From assembly GCA_021234155.1 (NCBI GenBank), contig JAJEKV010000003.1, positions 19,142,386 through 19,206,385 on the forward strand: a stretch of 64,000 bases of DNA, written 5' to 3'. Within the stretch, counting starts at the first letter, position 1. Every line of letters begins with the position of its first letter. Shown piece after piece: positions 55,230 to 64,000 of the stretch. This stretch comes from Isoetes taiwanensis. Lineage: Eukaryota > Streptophyta > Lycopodiopsida > Isoetales > Isoetaceae. A model generated the notes under the pieces. It searched no databases. It saw nothing but the letters and a program-made list of their open reading frames with translations, and was not told the DNA's origin. The position numbers and the translations under genes are program-made.

Positions 55230-58200
55230 TTTGAAGATACAATCTTCATATTCACAACAAAATTCTGAGTTTTTTTTCTAAGACTCGGTTATGTGCAAAA
55301 GTGTGAGGAGTGATGAAGGAGGGATCCAAGGCGTCATCATGTTCATTTATACCATCCTCATCACCTTCACTTTTTTCCTTTGTCACTAGAGGAAGTGCTT
55401 GAGTTATCTTCCTCATCACTATCAACAGATGGTGTAGCATTGCCACCACCTTCTTCATCCCTTCTTCTTCGTAATTACAAGCTTTTTTTAAGCAAATTGA
55501 TAGTCCTCTGGCGTGAGGCGATTGTCGATTTCAATTTAAAATCATAGCACAATATAGTCCGTCATTAAGGATCAGCTCATCCCTACAACCCACCTTCTTG
55601 GACTTTCTTTTTTTTCCTTGGCTTCTCATTTCTAACTCATATCTACCTTCAAAAGCATTTTTTACGATCGTGTTGCAAGCCAATGAATCTTGAGTTTAGT
55701 GACTAAGCCTTCCTCCTTGGCGGTGTCAAGCACTTTTGCTATCGAAAGGTCGACCTTTGTCATCCTCCTCGGTTGGAAGAGCAATTAGCATACCCTTGCA
55801 AATTTACGTGATATTACCTTGAGGTTCATTCCTGCGTCTTGGTCCAGAGATACATGACTCGATCCTCATCTTCTTCTAATGCAGGTGCTAATGTAGCCTT
55901 TGCTTGGACCTGCTTAGTCTTTGGGGTTGATGGAAGGTGTTAGGCCATCGAAATGGTTCTTGCAACTGTCTTAGAGCTATATTTTTTCACAACAATTTTA
56001 CGTCGAGAAAGAAATTACTCCACCACATCCGATCTTCTTCTAAGAAGTACTTAAAAAGCTCGAGGAAATTCCATTTTCAATGGCTTTTAAGGATGACTCG
56101 GGGTACTTTTCTTACGCTTGGACTCCTTAGGATTTTTGAGAGGAAGTTGTTCAAAGACGTTCTATGAAGGAAGTGTGCGGAATATATTTAAGGAAGCGTA
56201 ATCCCTCTTGTGGACTCGGTCCTTAGTTGTGGTATACTTTTTCCCCCAGAAGAAACTCGGCCATCCTTCAAGTAGAACTTGATGTGATGTTGAAAGGTGA
56301 GATCATTCAACTTGTTCCACGGCTTGTTCTCTGTGCGAGCGTTGAGAGAAAACAAACTCTCTCGAAATCAGCAGTCTCTTTAAGAAGATCGATCCTTTGG
56401 AGTGGGAGTGTAAGAATCTTCAATAATTGAACTAATGTAGGAAGGGAGAAAGCCTTCTTCCTTCTAAAGGCGCCTGAAAATCTCTTTGAACATCCGGTCA
56501 ATCGATCATGAGTGTGGCCTACAAGTAAAAACCGAGCTTCACTTTTCTAAAGATCCCTAGCTCCACTAACATAGCACGGTATGCAAAGAGTGTTTGATTC
56601 TTGTTCTCCCTTGTAGTATTGTCAAGTTGCGAGGTAAAAACCGGTGGTAATTGCTCTTGCTTTCGCATACGGGACCTGGTTAAGAATTGTAATTGTGAGG
56701 TTGGTCACCATGCAAGTTTGGATATGTCAAAATACTTTGCACTTTAGACTTCCTTTGAAGACCATAGCTCCTACAAGGTGGACCTTAACAAAACATTCCT
56801 CGGCACATCTTTAGGAATGTTCAAGAAATGTGGTAGAGTAGTTTTTTTTTGGTCCATTCCATCAATCTACAGAGACATATATTGCGTGCGGACGTTCAAG
56901 AGCTTTTTACGTGTTTGGCAAGCTTTCTTTCTCTGGCTTTGCTTGTTGTTCACGATGTGCGGCAAGGTTACATTTGCACAATATCGTAGAAGAAATAAGG
57001 TCAAAGCATTTTTTTTAAAACAAGTGAGAGTTTGAAGAACATGAGCTTACTTCTTTCGACTTACGTCTTTTTGCGGTTTCTCTTTGACTTTTTAATTACG
57101 CACACCTTGAGCAAAGCGGACATTACGTGTCTCCTCGGAATTTTCACTAAACCGAATTCACTTTTCCACAATCGGTGAAGTGTGAGTAAGAGATGTCTTT
57201 GAAGTTGAGTGCAAGTCTCTTTGTACTCATTAAAACATCTTTTTGGTGATGTTATCGGTTAAATGATACATGTTTTTGTTAGGACTTCTCACATGTTTCT
57301 CTAAAATATTTCTCCATCCATGACACGGCAAAGACAAGGGCATGCATGGTTACAACTCTTCTTGGTCCACAATGATCATCAATTCTTTGGATTTTTGTCC
57401 GATCTTTTGTGTATTCTAGACATTACGGTAGTCCCTAAGCGGTGGACAACCATAAAGCATTCGGCAAACTTCTTGGCCGGTTAATGTAGTGCAAGAAGGT
57501 GTTGCTTGGGTCTGGCCTTACATGATAGGCCAAGTAGGCATTACGGTCAGCCAATGTCATTGAGCGTAGTTGTCTCTAATTGCTCGTAATTTAGACATGT
57601 TAAATTTGTTGATGCAACCCAATGAGCAGCATTTACTTCTTAAAAGTCTTCTCATTTTATGCTCGTCCATAAGGTTTCTTCTTCTTCTGAGGAGGAGCAT
57701 GCTCTCACACCATAATCCACCTTAAATTTTTGGTGGGTGGCTAGAAGAACATGTAATCTCGTTGCACCGTTGGTGTCTTCATCTTACGAAGAGAGTTCTA
57801 CTCGGGGGTGACCTCCTACGCCCTTAGTGGTGTGCTTGTAGAGGAGAACAAACCACGTGAAGTCTGTACCGAAAAAGGCGGAGGTGCGGTGTTGAATGAA
57901 GGAGATGGGCCAGCATATGATGTGCCGGCCGAAAGTTGTTGTAAGCGTCTTCACGGGGAGTTCGATCGAACATCTCTTTATAGCGGTGAAATTCTGCAAA
58001 CCCATGTGTCACCACGTTTGTGTGAAGAGGAGTAGATCTTTGCAGGGGTCGTCTTCATTTGTAGTGAAATCGTGGTGGGAGAAAGCGATGGAGAATCTCT
58101 GATCTTGAGCGTCGGTTTGTATTCTGGCATGTGTAAGTGAAGATGGAGAAACAACAAGCGGCGGAGGTAGTCTGTTCGAAAAATTTTTTGAGGTCGAGCC

Positions 58201-58485
58201 ATTGTAGTGTCGGGGGGATGGAACAAATGGTGGTGGAAGATTGCTCACGTGCAACGGTGAGGGTTGGAAAGGTGGTGGCAGCCGGTTTCCTATTGGACTT
58301 GGAGAGGGTTGGAAAGGTGGTGGCGGTCTACTAGTTCTTGGACTCGGAGTTTCTTCTAGAAGTAACAAAGACCTTGTCGAGGTAGGTGTTGAAGAAGCAT
58401 CTCCGTCTTGTGTTCCATCGAAGTAGAGGTACTTGGGCAAACAAATGGTGGTGGAAGTTTGTTCTGAAGCGGTTAACCATTTCAA
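55230..58485 (-). pseudogene. Leftward gene of the 8.4-kb element, unidentified
   Basis: Several exon-like open blocks lie on the minus strand: a proline-rich start (RPPPPFQPSPSP, three similar repeats) at 58.48-58.05 kb; HGFAEFHRYKEMFDRTPRED near 58.0; ADRNAYLAYHVRPDPSNTFL and DHCGPRRVVTMHALVFAVSW at 57.55-57.3; a block ending KKSKRNRKKT before GTAAGT at 57.07; NQTLFAYRAMLVELGIFRKV at 56.6; PWNKLNDLTFQHHIKFYLKD at 56.3; and FLEEDRMWWSNFFLDVK at 56.0. Stops and frameshifts are frequent. It may be the transposase, by position and size, but I see no DDE motif. Confidence 0.5.
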
Positions 58486-58882
58486 ACAAGCAAAAAAAAT
58501 TGTGGGCTTGTTACTAACTCACAAGTCGATTGGACTAATGCTATTCGAGAATACAAATGCTATTACGGAATAGTATTACGTAATGCGACATTTCTTTGTG
58601 TGTGTGCAAGAATGCTATTCGAATACACTTATCAGTGTTTGGACAAGGCGTATTCCGCATCACATAGAAAAACACAACCGGCGGTTGCCTACCTTTAAAA
58701 AAGGAAAATTCGGCGCCTGGGTTGCGTATTCGCTTTCAGAGATTTAGTCGCCCAGCCCAAGGCGCCTTAGATTAATATATATTTCTTTGTATTCCGATTC
58801 ACATAGCGAAAACAATGGGCGGGGTAAGCATGTAAAAGTACATAATACGTCTTTCTTTGGTTTTCGATTTTTTTTACGTAGG

Positions 58883-59193
58883 CCAAAGTGTATTCGAATA
58901 CACTTTGCCCATCGGCGAAAGAGCAAAGTGTATGATACGGAATACACTTTGCTCATCGGCGAAGTGCAAAGTGTATTAGGAATACACTTTGCCCTTCGGG
59001 TGAAAAGTAAAGTGTATTAGGAATACATTTTACTCTCGCTGAAAGGGCAAAGTGTATTCGAATACACTTTGCTAAATCTCCCGATAGGCAAAGTGTATTA
59101 GGAATACACTTTGCACTTTCGCCGATGAGCAAAGTGTATTCGAATACACTTTGCTCTTCGTTGATGGGCAAAGTGTATACGGAATACATTTTG
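58883..59193. repeat. Palindrome array 1: eight units at about 40-bp spacing
   Basis: Eight palindromes built on GTGTATTCGAATACAC (variants TTAGGAA and ATACGGAA in the middle), each with outer arms GCAAA/TTTGC, start near 58883, 58923, 58966, 59007, 59047, 59087, 59128 and 59167. Spacers of about 14 bases often contain ATCGGCGA or its complement. The array lies between the two divergent genes. Confidence 0.95.
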
Positions 59194-60240
59194 CTTGTAG
59201 TTTTGAGAAGCTTGCTTTTTTTACTAAAATCACACACTTTTTAGGCTGCATTGAGACAACATTTTATGTTAAAAATTACTCTGTTAAGTCTAATTTAGGT
59301 ACACGAAATTGACTTAGACTGACAACATTTTAGCTTGTTTTCTTGTCTTTTTCTGGCCTTTAGGGCATAAGATTAGCAAATGTTATTACGGAATACAAAT
59401 TTCTTTTGCATTTTCTGTCTTAACATGGTTGTTTTAAAGCGTTTGATGGCGGGGAAGAAGGAAGCAAGAGGGCATCAAAGAAATCTCATAAGCCTAAAGC
59501 GTCCACACCCACAAAAGCACGCCCGACGACGGACGAACACGCTATTTACGAAAACTTTCAAAGCGCGGTGGTTCGTAACGGGGGGCAGATGGAAAATCTG
59601 ACCTGCTTGGCGTTTTTATGCGTCTGTAAAAGTCTTTGGTAACAAAAATACGCCGACTCCATGTTTGTTAACCTTGGGACAATAAAAGATGTCTCAGGGT
59701 TCTTGGGACAAGGAGGTCAAGCAGGGGAGGCTATCCTTCAAGACCTCCCAAGGCTTCATTGTTGTGGACCTTGCATTCTTTAAAATTGTCGGTGTGCAAC
59801 CACCGGCCTTTGTACAAATTTTTTCACACTACCGGCTAAAAGCGAAGCTTTGTGTTCATTAATTAAGCAGGTTTTTCCGGCCTGGCGAGGACTTTCTGTC
59901 GGTGAGTCAGAGCAATCGGATGGAGAAAGATCGCAATCACCACCTTCTCCTAGTTACGCTGGTTCTTGGGGAGGTCATCGGATAAAGGTTTTGAGGAAGA
60001 AGAGGAGGAAGAACCCCCTTGTGCCAAAGAAACTTAGCACGCCAAGAGAGACCATAGCTGCTAAAGAACCAAAGAAAAGGAAAAACACATGACTTGAAAT
60101 CATAGAAGTCCCCGAGGAACCTAAGAAGAAGAATGGAAAGGGTAAAGCACCGGTGTTGCTATTAAAGAAAAAAAAGTTGATAAAACATCTGAAAAAATGG
60201 AAGAGATTAACACGCACAAGTTTGTGCAAGGTGTCATTAT

Positions 60241-60720
60241 TTGCCGATCACTTCAATGAAGCTTCCTCCAAAAAATGAAGCTGGTGAAAGGCCACTTCAG
60301 GTTCGCAAAATTTATGCCCGATCACTTGAGGAACACGAAAAAGAGAATAAGGAGCAATCAAATGCTCATGTGGCCCCAATAGTTGTCCTTGTTGGCGGGG
60401 GGACGGTGCACAACCCCCGGGAGTATGGCGGAGGAAAAAATCGACACCTACACTCACTACGTCTTGGGAGGGAATCATAGCTTCAAGGCAAGAAGGCAAC
60501 TTTACAAAGAAAAGAAGAACCGAGGAGGGTACCTCTCCGTCCTCTGCTTGGCCATCTTTGTGGTCTTCTGGATGAAGAAGCAAAAATCGTTGCCAACACC
60601 CACAATGCTGACAACGAGTACAAACTAAAGATGAGCTTTGTCGACAAGATCCGGTTTATGCACAGGGAGTGCGTAATTTTCAAGGAAAATGCGGTGAGGA
60701 CTGAAGAAGCCAGCGTTTTC
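60241..60720 (+). pseudogene. ParB/Srx-like domain region
   Basis: RPLQVRKIYARSLEEHEKEN, then HVAPIVVLVGGG, then HYVLGGNHSFKARRQLYKE (60455-60510, the ParB GGNHR-like motif), then GLLDEEAKIVANTHNADNEY and KMSFVDKIRFMHRE. These are the successive conserved blocks of ParB-N-like proteins, spread over three frames because of indels. In such proteins the domain binds or nicks DNA with nucleotide help. Function here is inferred. Confidence 0.65.
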
Positions 60721-61196
60721 CTTGGAGCTTAAGGGGCGTGTGCCATTGAATCTGCTGAAATATGAGCGAGGCCAACAAAAGGCGATCTCTTATTCCCCAT
60801 GACAAGCTGGTTTCAGTTAGCTTTTAGAGATGGCAAGGTAAGCACAAAATGTATTCGAATAGCAAACCAACTATTTGGCGTGAAATCTGCTTGAGCAGAT
60901 TTGGGAACTCCAGGACCAGATATTCACAATGTTCGAGCGAGGGGAGTTAAAGAGCAAGGGCAAGGAGACAGCCAAGAAAAAAACCTCGGACGTGCCCAAA
61001 AAAGAAATGACCATTACCGATGCGGAGGGAAATGCGGGGCTTCTCCGAGCCACGAGAGATTTTGGAAAGGCTTCTCCAAAAAGTTGTTGACAAGGAGTTT
61101 AGCCTAGAAGAAATGTCAAAGGAATTGCACAAGTAAGATCTACGCCACAAACTTTACTCTTTAGGCGTTAGAGTCCCAAAAACATCGTGGTAGATA

Positions 61197-61480
61197 GTGT
61201 ATTCGAATACACATACCTTTCTTCACTTGGGCCTTTGTGTATTCGGAATACACAATCTTTGTTCTAGAGACAAGCAATGTGTATTCGGAATACACAATGG
61301 ACATGTAAAGGAAGCCATGTGTGATACGGAATACACATGTCCTCTTCTAAAAAAAGTATTGTGTATTCGAATACACATTGCTTTCTTCGAGGAGAAGCAA
61401 TGTGTATTCGGAATACACAATGCATTTTGTTTCGAGGTAACATCACCCGGTTAACGGTTTGTATTCGAATACATTTAGCT
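61197..61480. repeat. Palindrome array 2: seven units in an intron
   Basis: Copies of GTGTATTCGGAATACAC or GTGTATTCGAATACAC start near 61197, 61237, 61278, 61317, 61359, 61401 and 61459. Outer arms here are TGT/ACA or CAAT/ATTG, unlike array 1. Bounded by the splice donor at 61132 and acceptor at 61555. Confidence 0.93.
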
Positions 61481-61849
61481 TGACTTTTATTTGTTTTTCT
61501 TCTTCTTTGCCTTGTTTCTTACTTTTTTACTCATTGTTTCCTTAACGTCTTGCAGCCAAAAGAGCGTCATAACATGTCAAACATGTTTGATGGAGCAGAC
61601 TAAGCGTAGAGACATGGGAAAGGTGCAAGGAACTCTACCACTGTAGCCAGCCGCCGACGGCCGAATTGTGCAATATGCACCAAATTTTGAGGGCTGGGTA
61701 AGTACTCTCAACATTACTTCGCCTTTGCACACCACGATCTCCTTACAATTGTTGTCATGTTTTTCTCGAGCAAAAAGAAAAACAAAGACCTTCAGGGGCT
61801 TCATGCATTTGGTTAGAACGACACGGGGAAGAGAGGTCGTTAAATTTGA

Positions 61850-62760
61850 AAAGAAGAACTGTTGAGTTAGAACCATCCGATTACGAGAATTCGGCATGTT
61901 TGATCAAAACAATTTATATTCAATCATTCATGGTGATTGCACGAACCTAGTCGGAACGGTTAAGCCACGAGGACTTCACTTTGGTTATTCTTTGATCTTC
62001 CCTACGGGTTTAAGCTTAAAGGCGGCCGAGATATGGCGACCAGCCCTTCAAATTTTCAGAGTTTAATGCTTTTATTGATGGAATCAAGCGGATCACAACG
62101 GCTAAACATTGGCGTTTAGTTACTTTCCATTCGAGCATGCGATGCGGCTTGGTAGAATCAGCTTTCAAAAACCACTTTGGTTCTCCGGTTCGGCGGGGAT
62201 ATGAAAACCTTGTATGCGGTAAGTCTTATTCGAATCTGAGTTACTTTTCTCTTTGATTCGTAGTGTATTAGGAATAGTATTTCTATACGGTTTTTGAAGT
62301 GTGTTCTTGTTTTTGCTAAGTAAACATCACTTTAAATGTTTTACTAGGTACAAAGCGAACATCAACTACCATGGTGGAGGACCAAGGTTGCTTAGCAAGG
62401 TAGAGTACCTTCATGTAGCTTATTGGAGTTTTGATGGGAAGAGGACCATGGAACACTTCAACACTTTGCCGCTGTCAAAACTTCTCAAGCGTCCTTGAGT
62501 TTCCAGTGATTATTCTGAGAAAGTGCGGGACCCAAGCGCACAAAGGCGGGATTGTGAATCACTACTAGAAACCACAAAAGCTCATCAACCATCTCACGGA
62601 CATGTTCTCGGCGTCGAGACCGGGTGCTTGATGCTTTCTCACGGTTCTGGTACTACTATCGCATGTGCACTTAAGAAGGGCCGCAAGCTGTAGCCGTGGA
62701 TATTGATAAGGATCTTTGTTAATTTTGTGAAGATGAGGCTGGCTGCCTTACCTACTTTAC
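61850..62760 (+). pseudogene. Amino-methyltransferase region (N6-adenine or N4-cytosine type, beta motif order)
   Basis: In order: LYSIIHGDCTNL (61911-61946), DLPYGFKLKGGRD (catalytic DPPY-like motif, second residue L instead of P, from 61994), an intron beginning GTAAGT near 62220, KPQKLINHL (62569-62595), PG then VLDAFS (62624-62641), GSGTTIACALKKGRK (62643-62686) and AVAVDIDKD. DPPY before the FxGxG-type SAM site is the beta-class order. A one-base slip lies inside the SAM motif, and several stops occur. It would methylate DNA bases if intact. Confidence 0.7.
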
Positions 62761-63329
62761 GGATGAACATCAAGAGCTAGGGGCCAAGTCTTCATCGATT
62801 ATGCTAAACTAACATCCTCGGAGATCTGACCTCCATTCTCCGACTCACTAGGCGATGAGGCAACCTTTGCGAGCTTAAAGAAGTAGCTTTAGCTACCATT
62901 CCAGGAAGGACAAGGAGGATACAAAACTCAAGTCTCCAGCAAAGGGCGAGATAGAAACGAAGGGCGAGATGGCGAGAGAGCAGCAAAAAGAATGAGGAGG
63001 ACTATGATGTAGATCTTTTGACTCTTGCATATTAAAATTATCATTATTTATTACAATGAATCTTCAATATTGATGTACAACAATTTATTAAAAACATAGT
63101 ACTTTTTTTTCCTTTCTATTCTGGTGCTTGTTTTTTGTAATGCTTTCAGTCTCTTCAAGTCTATGCCTAAATTTCGCTATTTTTATGATTTCTGTTTCAT
63201 AAGTACAAAGTTTTCGTCTAATAATGGGCCAAAATGGCATGAAAAAAAATGCAAACCTCTAGAAATTCTTAACAACTATCAAAAAAGGCTTATTTTAGAA
63301 ACTTGGTGTTTTTTTAAAGGGAATCTTTG

Positions 63330-63357
63330 AAACGGGAGTGATGCAACACTCCCGTTT
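63330..63357. other. Terminal hairpin of the 8.4-kb element
   Basis: AAACGGGAGTG and CACTCCCGTTT form a perfect 11-bp stem with loop ATGCAA, only three bases from the right end. The left end lacks the equivalent perfect hairpin. Confidence 0.85.
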
Positions 63358-63360
63358 AAT

Positions 63361-63697
63361 TTGCAATCGTGTTTTCTGCGCCCATTTGATGTTGTTTTGA
63401 TGCCGGCTACCTATGCCCCTTAGTCAATTCGACTGTCCCCGACATGTTGTTGCAAGAATCACCCTCCATCCGAGTTACCTAAAAAACTTTATGGCCCTTG
63501 GAAACAAGAGACCTCCTTCTTTTCAAGAACTTAACATACCTAATCCTAATAACTCAAACCTTAATCCCTAACTAGCTTAGTCCTCTCATGAATAGGCCAA
63601 TACATGTATAGTTTAACTTAAGTTGAAGTCCTCTACAACTAAACAATCTAACGAGTTAGACTATTTCCAGTGCAATGATTTGGTCCACCAAAATCAT
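63361..63697 (-). other. G6 leader, distal part
   Basis: Lies between the primer site at 63698 and the 8.4-kb insertion. No frame. Confidence 0.65.
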
Positions 63698-63709
63698 GCT
63701 CTGATACCA
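63698..63709 (-). other. Primer binding site of G6 (tRNA-Met type)
   Basis: The minus strand reads TGGTATCAGAGC, one base from the LTR start at 63711. Confidence 0.88.
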
Positions 63710-63710
63710 C

Positions 63711-64000
63711 TCTGACGCTCCCAGAATCCATAAGATGCTTCCATCATACAAATACGGGAAATTCCCCTCCCGTGGCGACTACATCACCACGGAAAGGCCC
63801 TTCGTCTAACTCGGACCACTTGAGATGGTGTGACGCTCCCTGCTAAACGTACGGCGCCCGGCCGTACACTCGGCAGGAAATCCCCCATCCGGCTCAACAA
63901 CCGCATGGGCCCTTCGTCTACCCCGCACTCTGAGGTGACTCTTAGTGCGGGAAGGGAACACGAAGGTGTCTTGCGCGCCCTTCCCCTATGGGCTCCTATA
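63711..64000 (-). repeat. G6 5' LTR (partial), split by another LTR at 63829
   Basis: TCTGACGCTCCCAGAATCCAT matches the 3' LTR at 38862. At 63829 a second TGTGACGCTCCCTG start appears without a primer site, so another gypsy-group LTR or element has inserted here; its 5-bp duplication would be GATGG. Both run off the edge. Confidence 0.8.

Larger units (their letters stand above)
59420..62985 (+). pseudogene. Rightward gene of the 8.4-kb element: ParB-like domain plus DNA methyltransferase
   Basis: Exon-like blocks in order: a basic start near 59.45 kb; SQGFIVVDLAFFKIVGVQPP near 59.75; an acidic/lysine-rich linker; a ParB-like region at 60.25-60.70; a further exon ending SLEEMSKELHK at a GTAAG donor (61132); CQTCLMEQTKRRDMGK after a TTGCAG acceptor (61555); VQYAPNFEGW before GTAAGT (61698); and the methyltransferase at 61.85-62.76. 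The ParB-plus-methylase order is known in phage and bacterial DNA-modification proteins. Multiple frameshifts and stops are present. Confidence 0.65.
54920..63360. mobile_element. 8.44-kb inverted-repeat transposon with two divergent genes, including ParB-methyltransferase
   Basis: The left end ATTAAACGGGAG...AAAGATTCCCC (54920-54978) is inverted at the right end (63311-63360). TTGC lies close outside both ends, so a short target duplication is possible but not proven. Inside are a leftward gene (58.49 to about 55.2 kb) and a rightward gene (59.4 to about 62.98 kb), both multi-exon and decayed. A palindrome array lies between them and another in an intron. It sits in the G6 leader. No known transposase was recognised. 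Confidence 0.7.
38862..64000 (-). mobile_element. G6, chromovirus gypsy hosting all later insertions, runs off right edge
   Basis: On the minus strand: 5' LTR from beyond the edge to 63711, primer site, leader (split by the 8.4-kb element), gag start at 54564, gag end, protease, RT, RNase H, integrase, chromodomain, PPT at 47519, and 3' LTR 47518-38862 (split by a copia). The LTR starts at 63711 and 38862 are alike (GACGCTCCCAGAATCCAT), which supports one element. Confidence 0.75.

Noticed and set aside
58883..59193. CRISPR-like array (regular repeats with short spacers)
   Set aside because: The repeats are full palindromes with variable cores, the spacers are only about 14 bases and share sequence, and the context is a eukaryotic transposon with introns. 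No cas genes.
62555..62575. CACTA transposon end (CACTACTAGAAA) near 62.56 kb
   Set aside because: It falls inside the methyltransferase coding blocks, just before KPQKL. No inverted partner end was seen in the window.

Overview
This window is repeat-dense nuclear DNA from a land plant or close streptophyte. Evidence: Ty3/gypsy elements of chromovirus type (chromodomain at 48.1-48.2 kb) and of a Tat-like type with two RNase H regions, Ty1/copia elements, plant-type LINE fragments, and primer sites matching initiator tRNA-Met. No rRNA, tRNA or intact host gene was seen. Species cannot be told from the sequence. Almost every coding region is broken by stops, frameshifts or insertions.

Layout. 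1-2268: 5' LTR and leader of a minus-strand gypsy (G5) that runs off the left edge and was inserted into the 3' LTR of another minus-strand gypsy (G4). 2269-16.5 kb: G4 3' LTR (with a 239-bp MITE), polypurine tract, a 665-bp Mutator-like foldback (4164-4828), broken pol, a 6.26-kb T-rich insertion (6149-12411), the rest of pol and gag, then unidentified ORFs D and C lying 5' of gag with their own TATA box. 17.53-29.0 kb is an inverted block. It cuts a Tat-like gypsy (G3) in two, with its LTR-gag-PR-RNaseH half on the minus strand (17.53-23.83 kb) and its RT-RNaseH-IN-LTR half on the plus strand (29.0-34.06 kb). It also cuts a second reading frame, ORF B. Undoing the inversion puts G3, with an AAGGG target duplication, inside the 5' LTR of G4. 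The primer site, leader and first ORF of G4 lie at 24.07-25.1 kb. A TRIM element and an 830-bp insertion sit in one G3 LTR; the other LTR keeps both empty sites.

35.2-38.86 kb: LINE remains, one LINE inside another. 38.86 kb to beyond the right edge: a chromovirus (G6, minus strand) whose 3' LTR is split by a complete copia element (39154-46484, AGTAC duplication). That copia itself holds a solo LTR (40614-42271, GTTTT duplication) and a foldback MITE. G6 gag is split by a second, truncated copia. The G6 leader is split by an 8.44-kb element with inverted terminal repeats (54920-63360). That element carries two divergent, intron-containing, decayed genes. One encodes a ParB-like domain followed by an amino-methyltransferase of beta-class motif order. 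Arrays of regularly spaced palindromes lie between the genes and in an intron. This element is the most unusual cargo in the window.

A second noteworthy signal is a pair of stem-loops in the leader RNAs of this gypsy group. Their arms differ between elements but remain mutually complementary. The inferred order of events is: G4 insertion, G3 into the G4 LTR, TRIM and other small insertions, and at some time after G3 the inversion.
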